A stretch of 24,319 nucleotides of DNA from CAYNYI01 sp964401455 (lineage in GTDB: Bacteria; Fibrobacterota; OXYB2-FULL-49-7; CAYNYI01). Positions 1 to 8,476 of the stretch are shown here, piece after piece. The stretch covers positions 1 through 24,319 of the forward strand of contig CAYNYI010000042.1 of assembly GCA_964401455.1 (NCBI GenBank), given 5' to 3'. The notes under the pieces are model-generated. The model was given only the letters and a program-made list of their open reading frames with translations. It was not told the origin of the DNA and ran no database searches. Both the position numbers and the translations under genes were made by a program. Positions within the stretch are counted from its first letter, which is position 1. Each line of letters starts with the position of its first letter.

Positions 1-2
1 AA

Positions 3-368
3 ATAGAAATAGACAGAAAAACGGGCCCGCGAAAGCTTGATCCGGATTCAAACCCGGTGAGGGGCCTATTGAAAAGGCATTTTTTTCTGCCCTCGGATAT
101 ATCCGAAATTTATGAAATAATTAACTGGATATCGGAGGCTTTTCCCGGGGATATGCCTCCTGTAAGCATTATGGGGCAGTACAGGCCTCTGTTCCGGGCC
201 GGAAGATATATTGAGCTAAGCCGCAAAGTAACGTCTGAATATTACAACGGGCTTCTTGCAGTGGCTTCTGACCGAAAAGTAGACGGATTCTCTCAGGAAC
301 TTGAGAATATGGATGATGAGTTTATCATTGATTTCGACAAGGAATCCGGATCATTAGACGCGGAATAG
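3..368 (+). CDS. C-terminal part of a PflX-like radical SAM protein, cut by the window edge
   Basis: The reading frame is open from base 3 to the TAG at 366-368, so the gene begins before the window; an internal GTG at 57 is not a convincing start. The visible 121 residues resemble the C-terminal end of the COG1313 (PflX, pyruvate formate-lyase activating enzyme-like) radical SAM family. Key landmarks are the RGLLKRHFFLP strand, a helix ending in NWISEAFP, the conserved VSIMGQYRP segment and a YIELSRKVTSEYY stretch. The CxxxCxxC iron-sulfur motif would lie upstream and cannot be seen. The substrate is unknown for this family. The tail after about residue 95 is acidic and probably not conserved. 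The family call rests on recall of a short domain end, so confidence is moderate. Confidence 0.7.
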   Translation: MEIDRKTGPRKLDPDSNPVRGLLKRHFFLPSDISEIYEIINWISEAFPGDMPPVSIMGQYRPLFRAGRYIELSRKVTSEYYNGLLAVASDRKVDGFSQELENMDDEFIIDFDKESGSLDAE

Positions 369-466
369 CTGCCGGGGAGTATTTACTTGCCCTGTATGGC
401 TTATATTTGGTATTTTTATGAATTGAACTCGAAGATTCAATAACAAACAACCTGTGGAGAAATTTA

Positions 467-1435
467 ATGTACAGACCCGAAATAAAAGTTGTTGACTGCA
501 CAATCCGGGACGGCGGCCTGATGAATGATTCTAAATTTAAATTAAAGACGGTCCGGGAAGTATATAAAGCCATTTGCGCTTCCGGTGTGGATTATGTGGA
601 ATTGGGCTATAAGAACAGTAAAGAAATGTTTCCTGAAAGCAAATACGGGATCTGGAGACATTCGGATGAGGAACACCTCAAAAAGGCCGTGGACGGGGTT
701 GATCCCGGCTCTACTAAAGTCGCCGTAATGATGGATGCGCATAAAGCGGATCCTGAAGATATAACTCCTTGTTCCGACAGCGTTATTGATATGATACGTG
801 TGGCAACATATGTTAAGGACATTGATAAAGCTATTTATCTCGCAGAGACTGCCAACAGCAGGGGGTATGAAACGACTATCAATATTATGGCGATTTCGCA
901 TACTCTTGACAGAGAGCTTGATGAAGCTCTTGATCAGGTCAGCAAAGAAACAAAAGCGAAGGCTTGTTATATAGTTGACAGTTTCGGGGCTCTCTACAGT
1001 GAGGATATTGACTATTTTATAGAAAAGTACCGCAGCCGTCTCGGAGATAAAATCGAGATAGGTGTTCATTGCCATAATAATCAGCAGCTTGGATTCGGCA
1101 ATACTATTGAGGGTATAATAAAAGGTGCCAACTATCTGGACGCGACTCTCTACGGGGTTGGAAGAGGAGCCGGAAATTGTCCTCTTGAACTTCTTGTTGG
1201 CTTCCTTAAAAATCCTAAATTTAACATAAGGCCTCTTGTGGAAGCGGCGGGAAAGACAATTGTGCCTCTGCAGAAAGAATTTGAATGGGGCTATCGGCTT
1301 CCATATATGATTTCAGGTATTTTAAATCTGCATCCGCTTGAGGCTATGGAATATCTTAGGGCCGAGAAAAAATCCGGGAAAATCGGTGACATAATGGCGT
1401 TTTATGAAAGAATGCTTGAGGAGTCTAAGGGTTAG
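467..1435 (+). CDS. DRE-TIM metallolyase family aldolase (HMGL-like)
   Basis: This 322-residue protein has the HMGL-like TIM-barrel signature. The N-terminal strand reads DCTIRDGG (residues 10-17), providing the metal-binding Asp and catalytic Arg of the DRE-TIM superfamily. The metal-binding HCHNN motif is at 201-205, and a glycine-rich GVGRGAGNCPLE segment is at 230-241. The family makes or breaks C-C bonds next to a keto acid (4-hydroxy-2-oxovalerate aldolase, isopropylmalate synthase, HMG-CoA lyase). This member resembles the stand-alone aldolase-catalytic-domain proteins often found in surface polysaccharide or specialised pathways. It lacks the C-terminal domains of isopropylmalate synthase or MhpE. 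The exact substrate cannot be read from sequence. The ATG follows a TGGAGA ribosome-binding site. DUF151 starts 3 nt after its stop, so the two are probably cotranscribed. Confidence 0.85.
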   Translation: MYRPEIKVVDCTIRDGGLMNDSKFKLKTVREVYKAICASGVDYVELGYKNSKEMFPESKYGIWRHSDEEHLKKAVDGVDPGSTKVAVMMDAHKADPEDITPCSDSVIDMIRVATYVKDIDKAIYLAETANSRGYETTINIMAISHTLDRELDEALDQVSKETKAKACYIVDSFGALYSEDIDYFIEKYRSRLGDKIEIGVHCHNNQQLGFGNTIEGIIKGANYLDATLYGVGRGAGNCPLELLVGFLKNPKFNIRPLVEAAGKTIVPLQKEFEWGYRLPYMISGILNLHPLEAMEYLRAEKKSGKIGDIMAFYERMLEESKG

Positions 1436-1438
1436 AAC

Positions 1439-1888
1439 ATGAGCGGAAGTATAGAAGTCCGGGTGAAGGCCGTAATGATGGACCCTAATACGGGCACACC
1501 TGTGGTTGTTCTGGAAGGTGTTCATGATCCGGAAACAGTCCTTCCAATCTGGATCGGAAAGCCTGAAGGGGCGGCGATACTCACTGCCGGAGAGTTTGAA
1601 AATGGTAAGATTAAACGCCCGCTGACACATGATCTTATAAAGATGATTCTCGATGGCTTTTCGGCAAAACTGCTCAAAGTTGAGATTGATTCCGTTGATG
1701 AAGGCACTTATACGGCCAAGTTATATATTGAGCGAGACAACGAGAATATCTTCATTGACGCACGACCAAGCGATTCAATTGCATTGGCCATGCGTACCGC
1801 GACGCCTCTTTTTGTAAATTCGGAGATAGCAGGTGATACACCGGATCTTTTCAAAGACGCCGACGGCTTTAAAGGTTTGAATAAATGA
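1439..1888 (+). CDS. DUF151 / bifunctional nuclease (BFN) domain protein
   Basis: The 149 residues carry the full set of DUF151 landmarks: VLPIWIGKPEGAAI (about 35-48), RPLTHDLI (about 61-68), then the terminal IDARPSDSIALAMR (about 108-121) and PLFVNSEI. The length matches single-domain bacterial members. Plant and bacterial relatives have been described as DNase/RNase proteins, but the physiological role in bacteria is poorly settled. It lies 3 nt after the aldolase stop, and the next gene begins 19 nt downstream, so all three may share a transcript. No signal peptide is seen, so it should be cytoplasmic. The family call is confident; the function is not. Confidence 0.9.
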   Translation: MSGSIEVRVKAVMMDPNTGTPVVVLEGVHDPETVLPIWIGKPEGAAILTAGEFENGKIKRPLTHDLIKMILDGFSAKLLKVEIDSVDEGTYTAKLYIERDNENIFIDARPSDSIALAMRTATPLFVNSEIAGDTPDLFKDADGFKGLNK

Positions 1889-1907
1889 TTGAAAGAAAGG
1901 CGGCATT

Positions 1908-3713
1908 TTGAGGTTTTTTACAATAATATCCACGATAGCCCTTTTTATGACTATTTCACTTGCTGCTGACGATTCCGCTGCGGCAATCTACCGCGACGCG
2001 GTTGAAATGTACAGGCTGAAAGACTATGAGGCGGCTCTGGATCTTTTTAACGACATAGTCGTGAATTATTCGACAAGCGCCGAGTCCGAGGAATCATCGA
2101 TAATGCTTGCGGAATCCGGGATAAGAACAGGTACTGATGAGAGTCTTGAAAAATCAAGATTTGCTCTTGATGTTTTCTTTAAAAAGTACAAAGGCTCCGA
2201 ATACGGTGATCGGGCCCATTACCTGTACGGGATAATAGAAACCAAACACGGCAATATCATGAGTGCCCTCAAACATTTTACATTTGTAATAAACCGGACC
2301 ATGAATCCAAGGCTTTTTGAACTATCTTCCGGAATGGTAAAAGAACACATAAACGGCGGTCTTTCGCCGGATGAACTCATGTTGCTTTACCGCAACCTGC
2401 ACAGCAATGATGAATTGAAAGCGCTATGCCTTTTCCGGGCCGGACGAAGACATCTTTCCTCAAAAGAATATGAATCCGCTCTTTTAAAATTTGAGACATG
2501 TATTGACAGTTTTCCCGAATCATGGCCGGCGGATTCCTCGCGGATTCTTACAGAAATTATAGATAAACGGGCGGAAAAAAATATTCGAGTGGGTATTATA
2601 GTTCCACTAAGCGGAGAATACGATGTTGTCGGTAAAAAAGTTCTAATGGGAATAAAACAGCGTGTCGCTGATTATAACAGGACCGCGGCCACAAAAATAG
2701 AACTGCTTGTCAGGGACAATGAAGCCAATACGGTCAGGACATACCGCATAGCGGATGAACTTATAAATAAAAACAAGGTCAAAGCGATTATCGGACCGGT
2801 GAAAACGGAGCCGGTTGTTGCTGCCTCGGCTCTTGCGGCTGACGCGGGTATCCCGGTTATCAGCCCTACAGCTACTGACGATGGCTTAGCCGGTCTCAAT
2901 AAGTCTTTGTTTCTAATGAATGTGAGTACGGCCGCTCTTGCGAGAAACCTCGCTCTTTACGCATATGACAGTTTGAAAATTAAGGAATACTCGGTAATAT
3001 ATCCCAACTCAGACTACGGTCACACAATAATGAAGCATTTTCTTGACGTTCTGAATCGGGACGATGTTGAAATACTGACCCGCTCCTCTTACGAAGTGGG
3101 AGCGAGGAATATAAGAGAGCAGCTCAATGAAATCCGTAAAATAAAAGCCGAGGAGGAACTGCACCTCAGAGTTGCCCGCGGAGATACAAGTATACTTAAT
3201 AAAGAAGATTCTTTGTCTGTCGATGAGGATTTTCTAAATGACTCTCTTATAAGCTGCGGCGCGGTGCTTCTTGCAGGACATCCGGATGATATTCTGAATC
3301 TCGCCCCGCAGATTCCCCATCGCAGAATTGAGACTCAGATCCTCGGGTGTATGGGGTGGAATTTCCCGAAAATATATACCAGGAAAACCAATGGTCTTGA
3401 GGGTACTGTCATCAGCGTTGATTTTCTTCTTGATAAATCCTCTGAAAACTGGAAATCTTTCCAGGGAAAATATAAGATTAAATATGGAGAATTCCCGGAT
3501 AAATTTTCGGCTCTCGGATACGATGCCGCAGAGCTGCTTCTCAGAGGTGTTGATAATTATCTTGAAGGTGGTGCTCAAGATATTGGAGAAGGTCTCGACG
3601 GGGTTAAAATGATTAACGGTGTTTCCGGTAAAATTGAATTCGACTTCGGCAGGTCCAATGTGCGCCCGATTATTCTTAAGATATTGAACAGAAAAACAGA
3701 AAGACTTAATTAA
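1908..3713 (+). CDS. Secreted TPR plus periplasmic-binding-protein (LIVBP-like) fusion, LpoA-like
   Basis: The chosen start is a TTG with an upstream AGAAAGG. It yields a clean signal peptide (MRFFTIISTIALFMTISLA), which a later ATG at 1946 would remove. Residues 22-210 are helical, with TPR-like features (YRLKDYEAALDLFNDIV, EYESALLKFETCIDSFP). Residues 226-590 form a Peripla_BP_6 type I solute-binding fold: IRVGIIVPLSGEY, IIGPVKTEPVVAASALAADA, PVISPTATDD and later SALGYDAAELL. A TPR part ahead of such a domain is the architecture of E. coli LpoA, the outer-membrane activator of PBP1A. This protein has no lipobox, so it is probably soluble in the periplasm. No ABC permease is nearby, which argues against amino-acid uptake. 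The stop overlaps the next start by 1 nt. Confidence 0.8.
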   Translation: MRFFTIISTIALFMTISLAADDSAAAIYRDAVEMYRLKDYEAALDLFNDIVVNYSTSAESEESSIMLAESGIRTGTDESLEKSRFALDVFFKKYKGSEYGDRAHYLYGIIETKHGNIMSALKHFTFVINRTMNPRLFELSSGMVKEHINGGLSPDELMLLYRNLHSNDELKALCLFRAGRRHLSSKEYESALLKFETCIDSFPESWPADSSRILTEIIDKRAEKNIRVGIIVPLSGEYDVVGKKVLMGIKQRVADYNRTAATKIELLVRDNEANTVRTYRIADELINKNKVKAIIGPVKTEPVVAASALAADAGIPVISPTATDDGLAGLNKSLFLMNVSTAALARNLALYAYDSLKIKEYSVIYPNSDYGHTIMKHFLDVLNRDDVEILTRSSYEVGARNIREQLNEIRKIKAEEELHLRVARGDTSILNKEDSLSVDEDFLNDSLISCGAVLLAGHPDDILNLAPQIPHRRIETQILGCMGWNFPKIYTRKTNGLEGTVISVDFLLDKSSENWKSFQGKYKIKYGEFPDKFSALGYDAAELLLRGVDNYLEGGAQDIGEGLDGVKMINGVSGKIEFDFGRSNVRPIILKILNRKTERLN

Positions 3714-4645
3714 TGCTTTTTATTGTCGTTTTTCTCTTTCTCAATATAGGAGCCGATGCCGCCCTGAAGGCAGTCAGCATTATTGATACAGTCTTTCCGT
3801 CATACGGAAAACGTGAGGCAGAACTGCATATTATGCGTCTTGAACTGCTCGGAAATAAACCGGATATCTCTCCGGAAAATCTTGAGGACCTTGAAAACAG
3901 CATGGTTCGGCAAAAAATGGAGGAAATTATTTTTGGCGCCGAAGCCGCCTCTTTGGGGATTTATTGTAAACCGGAAGAGGTAGGAGAAAGAATTTCTATT
4001 GTAATGAACGGCGTATATGAGAATGACTCCGCTATGTTTTTTAAAGCTCTCAAACAAGAGGGTATTACTTTATCAGAATACAGGAAGAACCTCGCCGTCC
4101 GTATAAAGTCCGAAAAGGCGCGTGAAAAATATTATGAAAAAATAAATATTTCGGATTCTGAAATAAAAACTTACTACAAGGCGAAACGTGACGAATTCAA
4201 AGAAAAGGTGATAGGCGCGTCTCATATACTGTTTTCCTCGGAAAACGGGGAGGATAAAGCTGAAAAAAAGGCCGAAAAGGTCCTCAAGTATCTTAAAGAC
4301 GGAGCATCTTTCGACTCTCTCGCTTCGGTATTTTCCGACTGCCCCAGTGGAAAAAATTCAGGGGGGGCTCTCGGGGTTTTCGGAAAAGGCAGGATGGTCA
4401 AAGGTTTTGAAGAGGCCGCTTTCAGCCTGACTGAAAAAGGAGAGCTCGCAGGTCCGGTAGCAACAGATTTCGGCTACCATATTATACGTCTTGATAAACC
4501 GGCGCATATATACTCATATTCTATTGACGAAGTGAAGGACAAAATCAGAGGAAAACTCCGTGAAAAAGAAGAGAAAAAGATAATGGAAACTCTTTACAAA
4601 AAATACGGGGTTAAATTTTTTAAACACAGAAGGAGATTACAATGA
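3713..4645 (+). CDS. Secreted parvulin-type peptidyl-prolyl isomerase (SurA/PpiC-like)
   Basis: The 310-residue protein begins with a hydrophobic leader (MLFIVVFLFLNIGADA), followed by a helical SurA_N-like chaperone region (about 25-160). One parvulin domain follows (about 167-262), with the family motifs GASHILF, FDSLASVFSDCPSG, GGALGVFGKGRMVKGFEEAAF and FGYHIIRLD. It probably acts in the periplasm as a foldase or chaperone for outer-membrane or secreted proteins. Its start overlaps the preceding stop by 1 nt and its stop overlaps the next start in an ATGA junction, so translation is likely coupled. It is related to the next gene, which carries a second parvulin domain of similar sequence. 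The client proteins are unknown; the large lipoprotein downstream is one candidate. Confidence 0.88.
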   Translation: MLFIVVFLFLNIGADAALKAVSIIDTVFPSYGKREAELHIMRLELLGNKPDISPENLEDLENSMVRQKMEEIIFGAEAASLGIYCKPEEVGERISIVMNGVYENDSAMFFKALKQEGITLSEYRKNLAVRIKSEKAREKYYEKINISDSEIKTYYKAKRDEFKEKVIGASHILFSSENGEDKAEKKAEKVLKYLKDGASFDSLASVFSDCPSGKNSGGALGVFGKGRMVKGFEEAAFSLTEKGELAGPVATDFGYHIIRLDKPAHIYSYSIDEVKDKIRGKLREKEEKKIMETLYKKYGVKFFKHRRRLQ

Positions 4646-5541
4646 AAGGTAGAATTATCACCGTCGTGCTCGCAGCGATTTTCATAATAGCGTTTTCAGG
4701 TTGTTCTGAAAGTGGAAATGTTGCGGCAAAATCTAAATACGGCAGCATAACCTATAAAGAGGTTGAAGAAAAAGTCAGTGAGGTTATCAGCAATATTAAA
4801 GCATCGAATCCTTCGATGCCGGAGCCTGATGAAGCCCAGAGAAAAGCCATGCACGATGATATCCTGAAACAGATGGGAACCAATATGGTCCTCAGGGGAA
4901 AGGCAGAGGAAGAGGGCCTTTCGATTTCAGACAGTCTTGTTGATATTGAATATACAAAATACATGAATATGTACCGGGATAAGCTGAAAGAAAGCGGACT
5001 GGACACTACCGGGATTTTTGAGGATTTCAGAGAGAAAATGCTTCTTGACAGTTTAATAAAAAAGAATATTAATCCTGACGATGAAGTTTTAAAGGCCTGG
5101 TATAAAGAGCATGATCAGGATTTTTCTAAGGTTAAAGCCAGCCATATCCTTGTTAAGACAGAGGGTGATTCCGGGGTAAAGGAAGCTGAAGAAAAAGCTC
5201 AGATGATACTTGATAAACTAGAAAAAGGTGGAGGTTTTGAGTCCTTGGCCAAACAATATTCTGATTGTCCCAGCTCTAAAAAAGGCGGAGACCTCGGCTT
5301 TTTTGACAGGGGACGCATGGTTAAACCTTTTTCGGACGCGGCTTTTAAACTTGAAAAAGGTGAACACAGCGGTATTGTCAAAACCAGGTTCGGATACCAT
5401 ATCATCAAGTGCACCGAAAGAGAGTCTAATGATTTCGAAAAGGTCCGTAAGGATGTCCTGATGAAGTATATGAACGAAAAAGCCCCTGAATATATCGAGA
5501 AGGTGAAAGAAGAAGCCGGCCTTGAGTTTACATCCAGCTAA
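4642..5541 (+). CDS. Parvulin-type peptidyl-prolyl isomerase lipoprotein (PrsA/PpiC-like)
   Basis: The 299-residue product starts with a lipoprotein signal, MKGRIITVVLAAIFIIAFSGC, with the lipidated cysteine at residue 21. A helical region (30-160) precedes a parvulin domain at about 165-260: KASHILVKTEG, FESLAKQYSDCPSSKKGGDLG, FFDRGRMVKPFSDAAF and FGYHIIKCTE. This is the PrsA/SurA layout: a membrane-anchored extracytoplasmic foldase. Its ATG lies in an ATGA overlap with the upstream parvulin gene and is preceded by AAGGAGA. Having a soluble and an anchored parvulin side by side suggests division of labour within one envelope-folding pathway (inference). Confidence 0.9.
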   Translation: MKGRIITVVLAAIFIIAFSGCSESGNVAAKSKYGSITYKEVEEKVSEVISNIKASNPSMPEPDEAQRKAMHDDILKQMGTNMVLRGKAEEEGLSISDSLVDIEYTKYMNMYRDKLKESGLDTTGIFEDFREKMLLDSLIKKNINPDDEVLKAWYKEHDQDFSKVKASHILVKTEGDSGVKEAEEKAQMILDKLEKGGGFESLAKQYSDCPSSKKGGDLGFFDRGRMVKPFSDAAFKLEKGEHSGIVKTRFGYHIIKCTERESNDFEKVRKDVLMKYMNEKAPEYIEKVKEEAGLEFTSS

Positions 5542-7780
5542 AAGAAAGCTTTCGGCCGGAATTTCGGCCGTTTTGGTTTTTCTGATTTTCAGCTGTTCGG
5601 TCGAAGACCCGGTTTCTCCTCCTGAAACCGTAGACGGAGTAAGCAGCGCCGCCCTGGATTTATGCAGGTTCGCCCTCGCCGGTGTCGGCGCTCTGGATCT
5701 TGTTACTGCGCCGGAGTGGTATTTCAAACCGGGTATTTCCGGGATAAAGGACACATCTTCATTTTACAGATATCCTTTAAATATCGAAAACGATATGTCT
5801 GCTGTATATACATCGTGTCTTTCGCTGAAAGATTTTTCCCGCAGTCTCAATGAGCTTCCTTTTATCTGGGATTTGTCGGTTATTGCCGGATTGCCGTTTT
5901 ACGTACCGGACACGTCTTCGGATTCTGTATCAGTAAGCGCATCGGTTGATTATTCTGTTATTTCTTCTTCCGGAAGGTCCGATACCGTTTTCGGCGATTT
6001 TGATGATCCTGACTCGGTGTTTAGTGGAATATACAGCTATTTTGAAACCGGTCCGGACACTTTATTGATGTCACTTGTTTTCACAGACAGTACTGTTGAT
6101 TTTATTAAGAGGATGATATTCAGCAACGGGACAATAAAATCTACGGGAACTTATATGAAAAACATAGCGCGGGACGGCTTTTCCGGATCGGAGTCTGTTA
6201 TTTTTAAAAACGGTTATAATGAGATATATTATAGTGCGGATGGAAACCGTCTATGCAGTCTGGTTCTTGCCGACTTTGAAAGAGGAGACGGATCGGATGA
6301 CTCTTATTTCAACAACAGTGAGTCGGCTTCTCTCGAGATGACAGTCTATTCCGGCGAAGATACCTGGAGAATAAGACGCAATCTTTCCAGAAATAATTAT
6401 GCATCAAATGATTTTCATTCTCCGTCAGAAGACTTTATAATTTCGGCTTCTTTATTTGAGGGGGGCATACAGACACCCTGCAGAAAAAGTTCTCTGACTG
6501 ACGCGGACGGAGACGAAATTGCTTTTGACAGTCTCGGCGAGTCCGGGAAATTAAAAATAAAAATTGACGGAGGCTGTAGCGGGGTCGAAGAAGAATATAT
6601 CGGGGTTTTCTCTTTAGAAAACGGGATTGATTCTTTATACTTTCTTTCAGCCTCCAGGGATTTAGCGGGCGGAGCGCGCAGGACTCTTACACTGCTGAAA
6701 AAATTCGAAGGCGGATCGTTTCTTGACTATACAATTGACACCTCTAATGAAATACGCGATCATTATGGAAGTGCGTTCGGTATCGCGGATACTCTTTGGA
6801 TAAAGGAAGAATATGACTTCGCGGAGGGTGAATTTTCTTTTTCTCCTTATTCCGAACTGGGAAATGAAAATCTCGGGCTTTGTATTTATGCCGGATCTTT
6901 TTCCGGTACTCTTTCTTCAACCGGATCTTTCAGATGGTTTTCAAGAGTGAGTAAAGCGGCAGTTGATACTTCCTCCGCACTGAAAAACATTCTCTTTTCA
7001 TATGACTCCATTTACGCAACCTCGAATCCACCGCCTGACGTGGGGGGGCTTCCTGATGAAGGTTTTTATTTCAGGTATCAGCGTTTGAATACAACGGCCT
7101 CTGACGATCTTATCAGATATTCTGACGAATATGATTCGGTTGATTTTGATCTAAGCTCATCGGATTCAGCTTACGTTTTCCGAAGCAAATTCAGTTATGT
7201 CGATACAGCGGACGGCTACATCTCTGTGAACTTCAGGGGGGCTTTGGGAAAATTTTCAGGTACAGGAGAGGAGTATCGGGATGGGAAGATATTTAGAAAA
7301 TACGGCTACACTAATCCGTCAGAGGACTCCTTCAATTTTTATGATACGGCCTTCGGAAAAGATCAGAAAATAATGTCTTTCTCTACAGGAATAAAAGATT
7401 CATTTTACGTAAGCGTGAATATTTCAGGAGATTCACTTCTGGTTTTACCGGTCTCGGCTGACCGGAAATATTTTAAAAAAGGCAAATTCAGCGATACTCT
7501 CAATTTCAGCAGCGATTCTGTTACCTTTTCGCGTGATTATTCGGATTCGGGTGCAGATTCTGTCTTTATAAGCCTGTCGGGCGGAGTCTATAAAGCTGAT
7601 TTTTTCAGGACGGGAAAATCCGTAGACAGCTTGGCATACGGGAATTTTGAAGTATTTGTTCCTTCCGCAGAGGGGGCAGGAGTGCTATGGGAAAAAAGAG
7701 AAAAAGGAACTCCGGTTTCTGAAGGCATGACAATCAGATTACGTGGGTGCTCTTACCTGTATTCCGGTAGTAAACTTTGA
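5522..7780 (+). CDS. Large serine/aspartate-rich lipoprotein of unknown function
   Basis: I do not recognise a family. The start is a TTG that overlaps the previous gene by 20 nt. It gives a good lipoprotein signal: a basic KRK n-region, then AVLVFLIFSC with the lipidated cysteine at residue 25. No other in-frame start preserves this signal. The mature protein of about 728 residues is rich in Ser, Asp, Gly and aromatics with alternating patterns typical of beta structure. Many short stretches pair DS with an aromatic or hydrophobic residue (for example DSVFSGIYSYFE, DSFYVSVNISGDSLLVLP). I see no exact tandem repeat. It ends 3 nt before a convergent gene. As the last gene of a run with two parvulins, it may be one of their clients; this is inference. 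Confidence 0.75.
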   Translation: MSLHPAKRKLSAGISAVLVFLIFSCSVEDPVSPPETVDGVSSAALDLCRFALAGVGALDLVTAPEWYFKPGISGIKDTSSFYRYPLNIENDMSAVYTSCLSLKDFSRSLNELPFIWDLSVIAGLPFYVPDTSSDSVSVSASVDYSVISSSGRSDTVFGDFDDPDSVFSGIYSYFETGPDTLLMSLVFTDSTVDFIKRMIFSNGTIKSTGTYMKNIARDGFSGSESVIFKNGYNEIYYSADGNRLCSLVLADFERGDGSDDSYFNNSESASLEMTVYSGEDTWRIRRNLSRNNYASNDFHSPSEDFIISASLFEGGIQTPCRKSSLTDADGDEIAFDSLGESGKLKIKIDGGCSGVEEEYIGVFSLENGIDSLYFLSASRDLAGGARRTLTLLKKFEGGSFLDYTIDTSNEIRDHYGSAFGIADTLWIKEEYDFAEGEFSFSPYSELGNENLGLCIYAGSFSGTLSSTGSFRWFSRVSKAAVDTSSALKNILFSYDSIYATSNPPPDVGGLPDEGFYFRYQRLNTTASDDLIRYSDEYDSVDFDLSSSDSAYVFRSKFSYVDTADGYISVNFRGALGKFSGTGEEYRDGKIFRKYGYTNPSEDSFNFYDTAFGKDQKIMSFSTGIKDSFYVSVNISGDSLLVLPVSADRKYFKKGKFSDTLNFSSDSVTFSRDYSDSGADSVFISLSGGVYKADFFRTGKSVDSLAYGNFEVFVPSAEGAGVLWEKREKGTPVSEGMTIRLRGCSYLYSGSKL

Positions 7781-7783
7781 TTT

Positions 7784-8419
7784 CTACTGCGCTTTGTCGT
7801 TGCTTCGGAAATCCCGTTTTCTGATTTCCTCCATCGCTGAGTGTATTCCGTCTTCCGAAAACGCGATTGCCCTGGCTTTTATTATCTTCTGGGAATCTTT
7901 CTCTCTGGGGCCCGTGTATTCAACCCTCATTATATATACCTCCGGATGATATACTCCCTGCGATGAGTCACATTTGGCTCCAGAAGTAGCGTATTCATCA
8001 ACCAGCAGATCGTAGAATCTGTTTTTATGTTCAAGGTAACATTTGAGGGGCCCCCCGAAGCACCCTTCGGGTATAATGTAACCGATATCGCTGAAGTCCA
8101 ATTCTCCGATTACAACATCCTTTTCGCCGTATTTCAATATAGAATTACTTTCGGCTCTCTGGTACTTCATGCCCCCTCTGGAAAAGCTCATCAAAGATTT
8201 ATGCTGTTCAACATAACCGTTAGGACCGAAATAGGGGCCGCATAAAACTACCCAGGACTCTTGCTTGCGGCCGGCGATCTTAAGTCTGGAGTCCAGGGGG
8301 TTTCCTTCGATAATCTCGCGGGTCTCTCCATCTTGTGTATAATAAAGATCAGGATAAAAACCGGCACAGTACGACATTGCCGCAAGAAAAAATATTATAT
8401 TCAGTTGTCGCAAAAACAT
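7784..8419 (-). CDS. Small secreted protein of unknown function
   Basis: I do not recognise this 211-residue protein. The N-terminus (MFLRQLNIIFFLAAMSYCAG) looks like a signal peptide. The cysteine at 18 is preceded by MSY, which is a poor lipobox, so cleavage by signal peptidase I is more likely. The mature part has WVVLCGPYFGPNGYVEQH, a VVIGELDFSDIGYIIPEGC segment and an EVYIMRVEYTGPREKDSQK segment, with several cysteines that could form disulfides. An AGGA ribosome-binding site lies 5 nt before the ATG. It is convergent with the large lipoprotein (3 nt gap) and divergent from hflX (57 nt). Coding status is supported by the signal sequence, the ribosome-binding site and the neat fit between neighbours. 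Confidence 0.7.
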   Translation of the reverse strand: MFLRQLNIIFFLAAMSYCAGFYPDLYYTQDGETREIIEGNPLDSRLKIAGRKQESWVVLCGPYFGPNGYVEQHKSLMSFSRGGMKYQRAESNSILKYGEKDVVIGELDFSDIGYIIPEGCFGGPLKCYLEHKNRFYDLLVDEYATSGAKCDSSQGVYHPEVYIMRVEYTGPREKDSQKIIKARAIAFSEDGIHSAMEEIRKRDFRSNDKAQ

Positions 8420-8476
8420 CCGCTTCCTGAGATTTGTTTGATTTAACTATAATGTCAATAATATAATAAAATCCTT

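Noticed and set aside
5218..5754. A 178-residue minus-strand open frame across the parvulin-lipoprotein junction
   Set aside because: It is antisense to a clear parvulin domain and a clear lipoprotein signal peptide; the composition is that of a shadow frame.
7755..7775. A short inverted repeat (TACC...GGTA) near the end of the large lipoprotein as a terminator
   Set aside because: The stem is only 4 bp and no T-tract follows on either strand.
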